64,000 bases of DNA from Bacillota bacterium (GCA_023401925.1 JAEXDA010000034.1:16079-80078); one strand, 5' to 3'; positions 1 to 8,947 are shown, numbered from the stretch's first letter. Translations and numbers: made by a program. The notes: generated from the letters alone by a model not told the origin.

Positions 1-81
1 CAGATGGCGGTTGTAATGAGCCGTTTGGGATATCGAATATTCAATGTAAAGGAATTCGGTTTAGCTTATACCAGCAAATGA
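1..81 (+). CDS. C-terminal end of an unidentified protein (partial)
   Basis: Frame 1 is open from the window edge to a TGA at 79-81 and encodes 26 residues ending in VKEFGLAYTSK. An intrinsic terminator follows about 75 bases downstream, which fits a genuine gene end. Too little is visible to name the family. It does not look like the RpmF ribosomal protein that often precedes fapR in Firmicutes. Confidence 0.4.
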   Translation, partial: QMAVVMSRLGYRIFNVKEFGLAYTSK

Positions 82-154
82 AAAATTTGATCCATATGAA
101 ATTCGACGGATTTCATGATGGCTTTACATAATTCAGGTGCGTTAATTTTTTATC

Positions 155-179
155 AATTCCGGGTGACCGGAATTTTTTT
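155..179 (+). terminator. Intrinsic terminator
   Basis: A perfect 8-bp stem (AATTCCGG/CCGGAATT) with a GTGA loop is followed by a run of T. It separates the upstream partial gene from the fapR promoter. Confidence 0.85.
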
Positions 180-187
180 ATCGGTAG

Positions 188-232
188 TTGAAAAGTGAGT
201 TAAAAAAGTTTATAATTATTATCAGGTAATAA
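188..232 (+). promoter_or_regulatory. fapR promoter with FapR operator
   Basis: TTGAAA at 188-193 and TATAAT at 211-216 are 17 bp apart, a near-consensus sigma-A promoter. Immediately after it, 216-232 read on the minus strand is TTATTACCTGATAATAA, which matches 15 of 17 positions of the known FapR operator consensus TTAGTACCTRRTACTAA. The operator overlaps the -10 and the likely transcription start, as expected for FapR autorepression relieved by malonyl-CoA. The promoter and the match are seen directly; the regulation is inferred from the Bacillus system. Confidence 0.85.
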
Positions 233-253
233 TAAAAAATGTGAGATTAAGGT

Positions 254-856
254 ATGAACGGAAAGTTATTAAGAAAATCCGAACGTCATCGACAATTGCT
301 GGAGGCCATCGCTAAAAACCCTTTTATTACCGATGAAGAATTGGCGGAGGTATTGGCGGTTAGTATACCGACTATCCGATTGGATCGTTTGGAATTGTCT
401 ATTCCGGAAGTGCGCAAAAGAACGAAAGAAATGGCCTCCCATTTTTTTGGAGCATCGCAATCACTCGGCGCTACAGAAATTGTTGGTGAACTTATTGAAA
501 TTGAACCTGGCCGGAGAGGCTTGTCTTTATTGGAAACCGACTTGAGCATGTGCCTGGAAAAGTGCAATATTGTCAGGGGGCACATCGTATTTGCTCAAGC
601 TAATTCCCTTGCCAATGCAATCGCTGATACTCAAGTAGCTTTAACAGGAAAGTCGGAGGTTAATTTCTTACGTACTGTGAGGGCTGGCGAAAAGCTAATA
701 GCGAAGGCGCGAGTCGTAGAGAGAAGAGGTCATCGTTTTTTAACTGAAGTGGTGGTCCGTTCCAAAGAAGAAATAGTTTGTAAAGGTGAGTTTGAGATCT
801 ATGGAATGACCTTGGAAGTGGCTAATTATTTGAAATTACTCAAAGATGATGAATGA
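254..856 (+). CDS. fapR: FapR, malonyl-CoA-responsive repressor of fatty acid synthesis
   Basis: This 200-residue protein has the FapR architecture. An N-terminal DeoR-like helix-turn-helix (about residues 8-50, KNPFITDEELAEVLAVS) is followed by a hotdog-fold effector domain (about 70-190) containing GHIVFAQANSLANAIAD, the malonyl-CoA binding region of the family. In Bacillus, FapR represses fap operons and is released by malonyl-CoA. The gene lies directly behind a promoter carrying a FapR operator and is followed after 16 bases by fabH. The plsX, fabD and fabG genes that usually accompany fapR are not present, so this is a reduced fap operon. Confidence 0.95.
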   Translation: MNGKLLRKSERHRQLLEAIAKNPFITDEELAEVLAVSIPTIRLDRLELSIPEVRKRTKEMASHFFGASQSLGATEIVGELIEIEPGRRGLSLLETDLSMCLEKCNIVRGHIVFAQANSLANAIADTQVALTGKSEVNFLRTVRAGEKLIAKARVVERRGHRFLTEVVVRSKEEIVCKGEFEIYGMTLEVANYLKLLKDDE

Positions 857-872
857 AAACGGAGGAGAATCA

Positions 873-1832
873 ATGAGCGAAGTCGGTATTTCAGCAATCG
901 GGGCTGCTGTTCCCCAGAAAATTCTAACCAATAGCGATTTGGAAAAGATGGTCGAAACCAGTGATGAATGGATTGTCTCTCGAACGGGTATTCGGGAAAG
1001 ACATATTTTGGACAAAGGGGAAAGTATCACTCCTTTGGTTGTGGAATCGGCTAAGATGGCTTGCCAAAGAGGTAATTTCAACCCTGAGGAGTTAGATTTT
1101 GTTATTTCCGCCACGTTAACGCCTGATCGAATCAGTCCCGCGCAGGCCTGTGAAGTGGCTCATCATCTTCAAGCGAATCATGCGTTTTGTTTTGATTTGA
1201 ATGCGGCTTGTTCCGGATTTATATTTGGACTAGCCACAGCGGATAGTTTGTTAAAAACCCGTAATATTAAATATGGTCTCGTGACTGCAGGTGAGCAGCT
1301 CACTCGGACGGTTGATTATTCCGATCGTACTTCCTGCGTTTTATTTGGTGATGCAAGTGCTGCCGCGTTGCTAACGAATGATCATCCGGAACATTTGATT
1401 CTATATACTGAACTAGGGAGTGATCCTACAATGGCCAACGAGGTAACCATTGGAGGGGTAAGAAATTTGTTGGACAATCAACTTTCAGACTATTATTTTA
1501 AACAAAATGGCAAAGCGGTATTTAAATTTGCAGTGAATAAAATTAAGGAATTGTATGAAATTGTTCCGCAAAAGGTCGGATTGAAACCGGAACAAATAAA
1601 ATATGTCATTCCTCATCAGGCCAACATCCGGATTATCGAGTCTGCGGCCAAGGAGATTGTATCCAATAATACTGTGGTGATTTCCAATATTGAACGTTAC
1701 GGAAATACTTCTTCAGCTTCAATTGGTGTCGCTTTTCATGAATCCTGGGAGCGGTTCCAAAAAGGGGATTATATAATGCTCGTTGGTTTTGGAGGCGGTT
1801 TAAGTTGGGGAGCCGCGCTGTTGCAATGGTGA
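873..1832 (+). CDS. fabH: 3-oxoacyl-ACP synthase III (FabH)
   Basis: FabH condenses acyl-CoA with malonyl-ACP to start fatty acid synthesis. The 319-residue thiolase-fold protein shows the full catalytic triad: Cys113 in NAACSGF, His248 in VIPHQAN and Asn278 in ERYGNTSS, plus the C-terminal GFGGGLSWGA motif. The frame is open from 846, but ATG 873 is preferred because GGAGGAG at 861-867 sits at correct spacing and MSEVGIS matches family N-termini. It follows fapR closely and is probably co-transcribed from the FapR-controlled promoter, so its expression should track malonyl-CoA. Confidence 0.93.
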   Translation: MSEVGISAIGAAVPQKILTNSDLEKMVETSDEWIVSRTGIRERHILDKGESITPLVVESAKMACQRGNFNPEELDFVISATLTPDRISPAQACEVAHHLQANHAFCFDLNAACSGFIFGLATADSLLKTRNIKYGLVTAGEQLTRTVDYSDRTSCVLFGDASAAALLTNDHPEHLILYTELGSDPTMANEVTIGGVRNLLDNQLSDYYFKQNGKAVFKFAVNKIKELYEIVPQKVGLKPEQIKYVIPHQANIRIIESAAKEIVSNNTVVISNIERYGNTSSASIGVAFHESWERFQKGDYIMLVGFGGGLSWGAALLQW

Positions 1833-1971
1833 TGAAGCTTTCTTAATAATAATAACGAGCAATCCGCCGGTGAGCGAGATTAAAAAGAGAGTTGGAACTG
1901 AGAAATTCTTTTATATTAACCCATTCTTCTAAAATGCCGATATTGAATATAATGAAGGGTGGTTTTTTTAT

Positions 1972-3138
1972 TTGTATCTTTTCTTATCCATCATTGCCAT
2001 TGTGACTACCATTATCAATTTATTGACTTACATATACCGTTTTAACTCTTCCAATAATTTTTATCGTCATCTTTTTAGTCTGGAAGAGGTATTTGACAAT
2101 GAATTGGACTTTATCCATTTGGCAAAGAATATATTAATAAGGACAATTCCTGAAACGATATCAAACGGGGGAATTATCTACTGGTTTGATGAAGTGCGCG
2201 GCGAGTTAAAATTAAAGGCTTTTCATGGGATACCCATTGCGCAAATTAATCAAATCACCAATGAAATCCGTAAACCCAATGGGATTTTAGAACAGGTCCG
2301 GACTAGGCCTCAAGGCTTTGCGGTGACCCGTTTCAGAAATACCAGGGTTGACTGCGGAAATTTAACAAAATATTATCAGAGTTTAATGGCAATGCCCTTA
2401 ATGATTCAAAAAGAAGTTTTTGGTGTATTGATTTTATTTAAGCAAAAAGGGAGTTTTCGTCAACGAGATCTAAAAATTATTAGAGCTTTTGCGCCACGTT
2501 GCGCAGTCCGTTTAGAAAGCGCGCGTTTGTACCAATTGGCTAGGGAGACGGCTCAGGAAAATACCAAGTTATATATTAATTTATCCAATCTGTATCAAAA
2601 AGCTACTTTGGATGAGTTAACAGGACTGTATAACAGGCATTTTTTAATGCAAAGGTTGAAGGAAGAAATAAAAAAAGCTTGGCGCTACAGACATCCGCTT
2701 TCATTGATATTTATTGATCTTGATTTTTTTAAACAAGTCAATGACGAGCATGGTCATCAAATTGGTGATCAATTGTTGATGGAACTCGGGGAGTTGATTA
2801 AAAAATCCGTTCGCGACTATGATGTTGCCTGTCGATTCGGAGGAGAAGAATTTGTAGTGTTGCTGCCACAGACAACATTGGAAAACGCTTTCGATTTGGC
2901 AGACCGGCTGCGTGAAAAAGTAGCCAATCATTTATTTTGCAGCTCGACTACAATGCTAAAAGTCACTGCAAGTTTTGGAGTCAGTATGACTCCGGAATTT
3001 TCTGAAGCTGGGAATCAATTTACCGAAGAAGAAGTTAATACCATTGCTGAAAAAATCGTCTCCGATGCAGACAATGCTTTATATCAGGCTAAAGAAGCGG
3101 GACGCAATCAAGTGGTCGCCTTTGAAGGAAAACCGTAA
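1972..3138 (+). CDS. Membrane-anchored GAF-GGDEF diguanylate cyclase
   Basis: A probable cyclic-di-GMP synthase of 388 residues. It has one N-terminal membrane helix (about residues 2-24), a GAF-like sensory region (about 40-195), a short helical linker and a GGDEF domain (about 215-385). The active-site signature is GGEEF near residue 290. An RxxD inhibitory site (RDYD) lies exactly five residues before it, so product inhibition is expected. The start is a TTG after a weak purine-rich site, with no in-frame ATG nearby. The signal sensed by the GAF region is unknown. Confidence 0.85.
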   Translation: MYLFLSIIAIVTTIINLLTYIYRFNSSNNFYRHLFSLEEVFDNELDFIHLAKNILIRTIPETISNGGIIYWFDEVRGELKLKAFHGIPIAQINQITNEIRKPNGILEQVRTRPQGFAVTRFRNTRVDCGNLTKYYQSLMAMPLMIQKEVFGVLILFKQKGSFRQRDLKIIRAFAPRCAVRLESARLYQLARETAQENTKLYINLSNLYQKATLDELTGLYNRHFLMQRLKEEIKKAWRYRHPLSLIFIDLDFFKQVNDEHGHQIGDQLLMELGELIKKSVRDYDVACRFGGEEFVVLLPQTTLENAFDLADRLREKVANHLFCSSTTMLKVTASFGVSMTPEFSEAGNQFTEEEVNTIAEKIVSDADNALYQAKEAGRNQVVAFEGKP

Positions 3139-3225
3139 AATACGTTAATCATCGCCCAAATCTTATCAATAACTATGCAGGATAAATAAAATGGACTGTC
3201 GAATAATAATTTCGAGGTGTTTAGT

Positions 3226-4512
3226 TTGTTCTTAGATTCAGCCAAGATTTTTTTAAAGTCCGGCAATGGAGGTTCAGGGGCTGTTAGTTTCCGGCGAGAA
3301 AAATATGTACCACGCGGTGGTCCTGATGGCGGCGACGGAGGACGTGGCGGCCATATCAAATTTATCGTTGATAATAATCTAACAACTTTAAGTGATTTCC
3401 GATATAAACATCATTTTCAAGCTGAAAATGGCTCTCCCGGTGAAGCTGTAAATCGTTCCGGGAAGGATGGAACTGATTTATATATTCCGGTGCCGGCGGG
3501 AACGTTGATTAAAAATGCCGAAACCCATCAATTGCTTGTTGATTTGACAAAACCAGGAACTGAATTTGTCCTGTTGAAGGGAGGGCGCGGTGGGCGCGGG
3601 AATTCTAATTTTGCAACGGCAACCCGTCAAACCCCGCAGTTTTCCGAAAAAGGAGAGCTTGGAAGCGAATTATGGGTGGAGTTAGAACTCAAATTACTTG
3701 CGGATGTAGGCCTTATCGGTTTTCCTAACGTGGGAAAATCTACTTTGATTTCCAAAATTTCAGCGGCTCGTCCGAAAATAGCTGATTATCCATTTACGAC
3801 ATTAATTCCGAATTTAGGAGTAGTTGATTATAAAGGCCAAAGTTTTGTGGCTGTCGATATCCCGGGGTTAATTGAAGGTGCCCATCAAGGTGTAGGTCTG
3901 GGAGATCAATTTTTACGTCATATCGAAAGAACGCGCTTGTTAATTCATCTAGTGGATGTTTCACCGTTTTCCGGCCGTGATCCTTATCAGGACTACATAC
4001 AAATTAATGAAGAATTGACGCTTTATAATCCAAAATTATCTCAAAAACCGCAAATAGTGGTTCTTTCAAAAGTTGATTTATTGGAAGATCGACAAGTATT
4101 GGAGACTTTTCGGTCAAAGTTGGCCCAGTCCGAGTTGAGTATTATTGATATTTCAGCTGCCACCGGTGAAGGGATCCCCGACTTATTGAATGTAGTCATT
4201 GAAAAATTAGCTGAGCTTCCAGCCAATGCGGATGATGAAGTAGAATCGCCCGGAGAAGCCGCTGATTTCAATGAAACAATTGAAGATCGTACGACTTCAG
4301 TGGTAAATGCGGGAGACATCTATATTGTGCAAAATAACGCTTTGATCCGCAGAATGGCCCGTTATGATTTGGAAAATGATGATTCACTCCGGAGTTTTCA
4401 AAACCTCCTCAAACGTTGGGGTATTGAAGAGGCGCTTATGAATGCGGGAGTAAAAGAAGGTGATTCGGTAAGAATAGGTGATTTTGAATTTACTTTTTTA
4501 AATGAGAATTAG
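3226..4512 (+). CDS. obg: Obg/CgtA GTPase
   Basis: A conserved ribosome-associated GTPase involved in 50S maturation and stress and sporulation control. It has the glycine-rich Obg fold (about 1-158, SGNGGSGAVSFRREK), a G domain with P-loop GFPNVGKST, switch II DIPGLIEGA and a recognisable SKVD motif, and a C-terminal OCT domain (about 350-428). The frame is open from a GTG at 3217, but TTG 3226 is preferred: GAGGTG at 3214-3219 is then a well-spaced ribosome binding site and the product begins MFLDSAKI, like other Obg proteins. It is followed by a small Cys-rich gene and yhbY. Confidence 0.95.
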   Translation: MFLDSAKIFLKSGNGGSGAVSFRREKYVPRGGPDGGDGGRGGHIKFIVDNNLTTLSDFRYKHHFQAENGSPGEAVNRSGKDGTDLYIPVPAGTLIKNAETHQLLVDLTKPGTEFVLLKGGRGGRGNSNFATATRQTPQFSEKGELGSELWVELELKLLADVGLIGFPNVGKSTLISKISAARPKIADYPFTTLIPNLGVVDYKGQSFVAVDIPGLIEGAHQGVGLGDQFLRHIERTRLLIHLVDVSPFSGRDPYQDYIQINEELTLYNPKLSQKPQIVVLSKVDLLEDRQVLETFRSKLAQSELSIIDISAATGEGIPDLLNVVIEKLAELPANADDEVESPGEAADFNETIEDRTTSVVNAGDIYIVQNNALIRRMARYDLENDDSLRSFQNLLKRWGIEEALMNAGVKEGDSVRIGDFEFTFLNEN

Positions 4513-4532
4513 AAGTAGGAGGGTTTAATCAA

Positions 4533-4724
4533 GTGGTTTGTCTGGATTGTGGCAATTGTCGGAAAAATGAGCCAGTATTTTATTGCACAGCTAAAAATGA
4601 ATTTATTGTTACTGAAACCGCTGTAGTCAAGGAAAAGGCTAAAAACCGTTGGCGCGAGGGAGACCCCAGTTATGAACAACACCGGCGGCAACTCCGCAAA
4701 GATAAGGTGCCACAGGCAACGTAA
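4533..4724 (+). CDS. Small Cys-rich protein of unknown function
   Basis: A 63-residue protein starting at GTG 4533, with a strong binding site AGGAGGG upstream. It contains three closely spaced cysteines (CLDCGNC) and a fourth ten residues on, which could form a small zinc site. The C-terminal half is charged and basic (RRQLRKDK). It lies 20 bases after obg, apparently in the same transcription unit, and is followed by a long inverted repeat. I do not recognise the family. Reality as a gene rests on the ribosome binding site, the tight operon spacing and the motif-like cysteines. Confidence 0.6.
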   Translation: MVCLDCGNCRKNEPVFYCTAKNEFIVTETAVVKEKAKNRWREGDPSYEQHRRQLRKDKVPQAT

Positions 4725-4752
4725 GGAACTGTTAAAAAAGTAATTGAAAACC

Positions 4753-4810
4753 AAAGAAATACAATATAGGATTTCATCAAATAGGTGAATTCATTATATT
4801 GTATTTCTTT
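4753..4810. repeat. 16-bp perfect inverted repeat, hairpin element
   Basis: The arm AAAGAAATACAATATA (4753-4768) is exactly complementary to 4795-4810, separated by 26 bases. It would form a long A+T-rich hairpin in either strand. It could terminate transcription after the small gene at 4533, but the stem is unusually long and A+T-rich for an intrinsic terminator. A miniature mobile element is also possible. Confidence 0.6.
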
Positions 4811-4876
4811 ATTGTGCGTGTTTAAACCCATGATATTTACTTTTTGGATAGCTCCTTTTTTTTAGTGTCTGAAATA

Positions 4877-4885
4877 TGCTATAAT
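4877..4885 (+). promoter_or_regulatory. Extended -10 promoter candidate for yhbY-proBA
   Basis: TGC-TATAAT at 4877-4885 is a perfect extended -10. The -35 region is only a T-rich tract. It lies about 100 bases before yhbY and after the inverted repeat, so it probably starts a new transcript. Confidence 0.5.
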
Positions 4886-4986
4886 GTTTCCACAAACATT
4901 GAACATGAATTCGGTCAAGATTGACTTTATAAAAGTAGATTTGTCGGAGGCTTGCCGAATCAGAGTTTAAGGAAGAAGGTCCAAAT

Positions 4987-5286
4987 TTGCTAACCAGTAA
5001 ACAAAGAAGCAGGCTTCGTTCGTTGGGTAATGATTTAGAACCCATTCTTACCATCGGAAAAAGTGGACTCTCCCACAATACCATTGAGCAATTGGATGAG
5101 GCTTTAACCGCCAGAGAGCTTGTAAAAGCTAGAGTATTACCCCATACGGTTTTTGATGTGAATGAAATTGCCTCTGAACTTGCTTTGCAAGCTATGGCCG
5201 AGGTGGTACAGGTTATTGGGAGGAATATTTTATTTTACAGGCCGCCAAAGTCAGGAACTCCAAGTAAACTTCTTCAGGAGGATTAA
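4987..5286 (+). CDS. yhbY: YhbY-type CRM-domain RNA-binding protein
   Basis: A 99-residue single-domain CRM protein that binds pre-50S ribosomal RNA in its characterised relatives. The sequence begins LTSKQRSRLRSLGNDLEPILTIGKSG; the GKSG segment is the GxxG loop that contacts RNA. The start is TTG 4987, with AAGGAAG a few bases upstream. It is one base from proB and the 3' end carries the proB ribosome binding site, so the two are translationally linked. The Obg-YhbY neighbourhood fits ribosome assembly. Confidence 0.9.
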   Translation: MLTSKQRSRLRSLGNDLEPILTIGKSGLSHNTIEQLDEALTARELVKARVLPHTVFDVNEIASELALQAMAEVVQVIGRNILFYRPPKSGTPSKLLQED

Positions 5287-5287
5287 C

Positions 5288-6454
5288 GTGAACCAACTGG
5301 AGAATCAATTTACAAGTTTGCATGATGCCAAACGGGTTGTTGTAAAAGTAGGCACCAGTACACTGATGCATAATACCGGCAAGCTTAATTTGAACCGGAT
5401 GGAACAATTTGTTCGGCAATTAGTGGATTTGCAAAATCAAGGCCGGGAAGTTGTATTAGTAACTTCAGGAGCGGTAGGTGTCGGATTAGGACGTCTGGGG
5501 TTTACCGAAAGACCGGCTTCGATCATGGAGCGACAAGCAGTCGCGGCTGTGGGGCAAGGTCTTTTGATGCAGGTTTATGAGAAGTTTTTTTCAGAATACG
5601 GACAAATTGTCGCCCAGATTTTACTGACCCGCAATGATATCAGTGACCGCAAAAGATATCTGAACGCCCGCAATACGATACTTACTCTATTAAAATACCG
5701 GGTCATTCCGATCATTAATGAAAATGATACAGTTGCCACCGAAGAATTAAAGATTGGAGAAAATGATACCCTTTCCGCCCTGGTGGCAGGTTTGATAGAA
5801 GCGGATTTGCTTATTCTTTTGTCGGATATCGACGGTTTATTTACGGCTGATCCGAAGAAAAACTCCGATGCAGCCTTAATTCCAATCGTACCGGAGATTG
5901 ATGCCAAAATTTTAAAAATGGCCGGAGGGGTCGGTTCAGAATTTGGCACCGGAGGTATGTTGACAAAATTGGAAGCTGCCAAAATGGCAACCGCGGCGGG
6001 GACAGCCATGGTTTTGATGAATGGGCAAAATCCGCTGCAGATTCAAAGTATTTTTCAGGGCAACCCAATTGGAACTTTATTTTCAAGTAGTCAACCTTTA
6101 GTAAACAGCCGGAAACGTTGGATTGCTTACGGTCCTATTGCCAACGGAGAGTTGATGGTTGATCAAGGAGCAGAAAGAGCTTTACTGAAACAAGGAACCA
6201 GTTTGCTTCCTTCAGGGATTGTTAATTTACGGGGCGAATTCGAAGAAGGAGATCTCATTCGGATTTTAAATACAGACCGAATGGAGTTAGGAAGGGGCCT
6301 AACCAATTATAGCAGTGAACATTTACAAAAAATTAAAGGAAAAAAGTCGTCGGAAATTGAGATGATTCTTGGTTATAAAGCTGCCGACGAGATTATTCAT
6401 CGGGATAATTTGGTGATTACGGCTACGATTGGAGGAGATGTTGATGGAAATTGA
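5288..6454 (+). CDS. proB: Glutamate 5-kinase (ProB)
   Basis: Catalyses ATP-dependent phosphorylation of glutamate, the first step of proline synthesis. The 388-residue product has an N-terminal amino acid kinase domain (about 14-265: VVVKVGTSTL, TSGAVGVG, INENDTV, LLSDIDGLFTADP) and a C-terminal PUA domain (about 285-375). The open frame extends upstream to 5162 inside yhbY, but GTG 5288 with AGGAGGA at 5276-5282 is the likely start and removes the overlap. It forms a proB-proA operon by overlapping proA. Confidence 0.95.
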   Translation: MNQLENQFTSLHDAKRVVVKVGTSTLMHNTGKLNLNRMEQFVRQLVDLQNQGREVVLVTSGAVGVGLGRLGFTERPASIMERQAVAAVGQGLLMQVYEKFFSEYGQIVAQILLTRNDISDRKRYLNARNTILTLLKYRVIPIINENDTVATEELKIGENDTLSALVAGLIEADLLILLSDIDGLFTADPKKNSDAALIPIVPEIDAKILKMAGGVGSEFGTGGMLTKLEAAKMATAAGTAMVLMNGQNPLQIQSIFQGNPIGTLFSSSQPLVNSRKRWIAYGPIANGELMVDQGAERALLKQGTSLLPSGIVNLRGEFEEGDLIRILNTDRMELGRGLTNYSSEHLQKIKGKKSSEIEMILGYKAADEIIHRDNLVITATIGGDVDGN

Positions 6455-7697
6455 AAGTTATGTTGAAAGCATTGCAAGCAAGGCCAAACAATGTACTTCT
6501 GTCTTGGCAGGGCTATCTTCCTTCCAAAAAAATATTCTACTTGAAAAAATGGCAGAGCGATTGACGTCTCGGAGTCAACAAATTATCGATGCCAATCGAA
6601 TCGATGTTGAAAACGGCATTGAAAAAGGGCTTAATAAGACTTTGATCGATCGTTTAACTTTGGATTTCAAACGAATCCATAATATGGCAGAAGGACTACA
6701 TACCTTGATTCAGCTTAATGACCCCATTGGCACAGTTGATAAAATGTGGCGTCGCCCCAATGGATTGGAAATAGGCCAACGGCGTGTTCCCTTGGGAGTC
6801 ATTGGGATCATTTATGAAGCTAGGCCTAATGTGACGGTTGACGCGGCAGGTTTATGTTTGAAAACTGGGAATGCCGTCATTTTAAAAGGGGGCTCAGAGG
6901 CTCTAAATTCCAACCGTATTCTGGTGTCAATTCTACGGGAGGCATTATTGGAGTGTGAATTGCCGGAGGATGGGATTCAACTGATTGATTCTACTGATCG
7001 GGAGGCTGTTAAGGTCTTGATGCGTTTGAACCGATTGGTTGATGTTTTAATCCCCAGAGGCGGGGCTGGACTTATTAAAACTGTTGTTGAAAATTCAAGT
7101 GTTCCGGTAATTGAAACTGGAGTCGGAAATTGTCATACTTATATTGATAGCGAAGCCGATTTGGAAATGGCCCGGAAGATTTCCTACAATGCTAAAGTTC
7201 AGCGGCCCGGGGTCTGTAATGCCATGGAAACTTTACTGGTTAATGAAGAAGTGGCTTCTAAAATTCTTCCATTGCTGGCCTTGGACTATCAAAGCGCCGG
7301 AGTTAAACTCCGTGGCTGCCCGACAACTTGTGGGATAATTTCCGTTACGCCTGCCATGGAAAGTGATTGGGAAACCGAATTTCTTGATTTGGTTTTAGCG
7401 GTCAAAGTTGTTAAAAACCTTGATGAAGCGATCGAACATATCAATCGCTATGGTACCAAACATTCTGAAAGTATTATAACGGATAGTTTTCAAAACGCCC
7501 GCCGTTTTTTAGAAGAGGTTGACGCCGCTGCCGTTTATGTGAATGCTTCCACTCGTTTTACGGATGGGTTTGAATTCGGATTTGGGGCGGAGATTGGTAT
7601 CAGCACCCAAAAGTTGCATGCCCGGGGGCCCATGGGTTTAGAAGCTCTGACAACAATTAAATATATCATTTATGGAGACGGACAGATTCGAGAATGA
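6444..7697 (+). CDS. proA: Gamma-glutamyl phosphate reductase (ProA)
   Basis: NADPH-dependent second enzyme of proline synthesis, 417 residues, aldehyde dehydrogenase fold. Typical segments include PLGVIGIIYEARPNVTVDA, LKGGSEA and the catalytic cysteine in RPGVCNAMETLL. ATG 6444 is chosen because GGAGGA at 6431-6436 is then well spaced; the earlier in-frame TTG at 6429 overlaps that site. The gene overlaps proB by 11 bases, indicating translational coupling. Confidence 0.95.
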   Translation: MEIESYVESIASKAKQCTSVLAGLSSFQKNILLEKMAERLTSRSQQIIDANRIDVENGIEKGLNKTLIDRLTLDFKRIHNMAEGLHTLIQLNDPIGTVDKMWRRPNGLEIGQRRVPLGVIGIIYEARPNVTVDAAGLCLKTGNAVILKGGSEALNSNRILVSILREALLECELPEDGIQLIDSTDREAVKVLMRLNRLVDVLIPRGGAGLIKTVVENSSVPVIETGVGNCHTYIDSEADLEMARKISYNAKVQRPGVCNAMETLLVNEEVASKILPLLALDYQSAGVKLRGCPTTCGIISVTPAMESDWETEFLDLVLAVKVVKNLDEAIEHINRYGTKHSESIITDSFQNARRFLEEVDAAAVYVNASTRFTDGFEFGFGAEIGISTQKLHARGPMGLEALTTIKYIIYGDGQIRE

Positions 7698-7729
7698 TCT
7701 GTGAGTGATGGGACGGGAGACATTGCTGA

Positions 7730-8332
7730 ATGGCTGGTTTGGGCATATTCGGAGGAACTTTTGATCCAATTCATTTTGGACACCTTTTTTTGGCAGAAAA
7801 GTCACGAGAAACCTTTGATTTAACAAAAGTTATATTTGTACCGGCATCTCTTCCGCCTCATAAAATCGGTGAAGTCGCTCTTCCAGGGATAGAACGCTTT
7901 AAAATGGTAGAATTGGCTATTAAGACTCATCCCCAATTTCAAGTATCCGATGTGGAATTAATCAGGATGGGTCCTTCATATACCATTGATACGATTCGGG
8001 AGTTTAAAAGCGAAAACCCCGGAGAGGATTTATTTTTAATTTTAGGATTTGATTCGCTGCTCAGTTTAAACACTTGGAAGGAATATCGGCAGATTTTGGA
8101 GGAGACTCAACTTGTTGCTGCTATGAGACCTGGCTTCCCACAGTTTGTTGCCCTTCAGGATTGGCCTGATTTTCTTAAACCCTATCGGGAACGTATTCAC
8201 ATTTTAAATGCTCCCCTCGTGGATATTTCGGCAACTTGGCTTCGTAGTGAGTTAAGAAAGGGACACTCCATCCGTTATTTGGTTCCAGATCCAGTTTATG
8301 AATATATATCCCGCAGTCAGCTATACATTTGA
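7730..8332 (+). CDS. nadD: Nicotinate-nucleotide adenylyltransferase (NadD)
   Basis: Transfers AMP from ATP to nicotinate mononucleotide in NAD synthesis. The 200-residue protein begins with the nucleotidyltransferase signature GIFGGTFDPIHFGHL and ends with the family element VDISATWLRSELRKG, an ISSTxxR-like motif. It sits 32 bases after proA. In many Firmicutes nadD is followed by yqeK and rsfS; here those two come later, after an RRM gene, yajQ and a PilZ gene, so the usual nadD-yqeK-rsfS order is interrupted by an insertion of about 1.5 kb. Confidence 0.93.
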   Translation: MAGLGIFGGTFDPIHFGHLFLAEKSRETFDLTKVIFVPASLPPHKIGEVALPGIERFKMVELAIKTHPQFQVSDVELIRMGPSYTIDTIREFKSENPGEDLFLILGFDSLLSLNTWKEYRQILEETQLVAAMRPGFPQFVALQDWPDFLKPYRERIHILNAPLVDISATWLRSELRKGHSIRYLVPDPVYEYISRSQLYI

Positions 8333-8516
8333 AGCAAAATTTGATGTTTCCTTCATACTTCAACTATAATCGTCACTACGGTTTAATTGGCACTATTTTT
8401 TCCGCCCATCTCTCGTTTTCAACTTTTTCTTTTACGCATCAGAATTCTCATCTTCTACATTAAAATACCGTATAGTCCATTTTTTTTGATGCAAAATAAA
8501 GTAGAGAGAGGTGAAC

Positions 8517-8777
8517 ATGGTGACGAAAACGCTTTATGTAGGGAATTTACCTTGGTCGGCCACAAAAGAGGATTTAGCAGCTCTATTCGCACCTCAAGCT
8601 GAGGTAAAGTCCAGTCGAATTATTACGGATCGGGAAAGTGGTCGTTCAAAAGGTTTTGGATTTATTGAGGTTGATAATGATGACATTGATAGCATTATCA
8701 ATTCAATGAACGGCAAAGATATGGGGGGACGAGAAATCATCGTTAATGAAGCAAAACCCCGACAACAAAGAATGTGA
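8517..8777 (+). CDS. RRM-type RNA-binding protein
   Basis: A compact RNA-recognition-motif protein of about 86 residues. It has the RNP2-like LYVGNLPW at the N-terminus and RNP1-like KGFGFIEV in the middle, followed by MGGREIIVNEAKPR. Homologues in bacteria are often cold-induced RNA binders. ATG 8517 is preferred over GTG 8511 because AGAGAGG overlaps the latter. A clear terminator follows, so this appears to be a single-gene unit. Confidence 0.85.
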   Translation: MVTKTLYVGNLPWSATKEDLAALFAPQAEVKSSRIITDRESGRSKGFGFIEVDNDDIDSIINSMNGKDMGGREIIVNEAKPRQQRM

Positions 8778-8779
8778 GA

Positions 8780-8806
8780 AAGGTGCTGTACAAGCGCCTT
8801 TTTTTT
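8780..8806 (+). terminator. Intrinsic terminator after the RRM gene
   Basis: The stem AAGGTGC/GCGCCTT (one G-T pair) with a 7-base loop is followed by eight T. Confidence 0.85.
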
Positions 8807-8947
8807 ACGTGAAATTTGAATGGAATTCAAAGCCTTTTTAAGCGTTGTTTTTCCTCAGGGAATTTGGGTCAATTTAGAGGGAAAGATAAGAAAATAGCGA
8901 ATAACATATCAGTTTAAAGTGTTTCGAAAGGAGAAAATTGGAAACTC

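Noticed and set aside
5162..5287. Longer proB N-terminus
   Set aside because: It lies within yhbY; GTG 5288 has a strong ribosome binding site and matches the family start.
8387..8602. 71-residue plus-strand gene before the RRM gene
   Set aside because: It overlaps the RRM gene in another frame and has no ribosome binding site; the RRM frame is clearly the real one.
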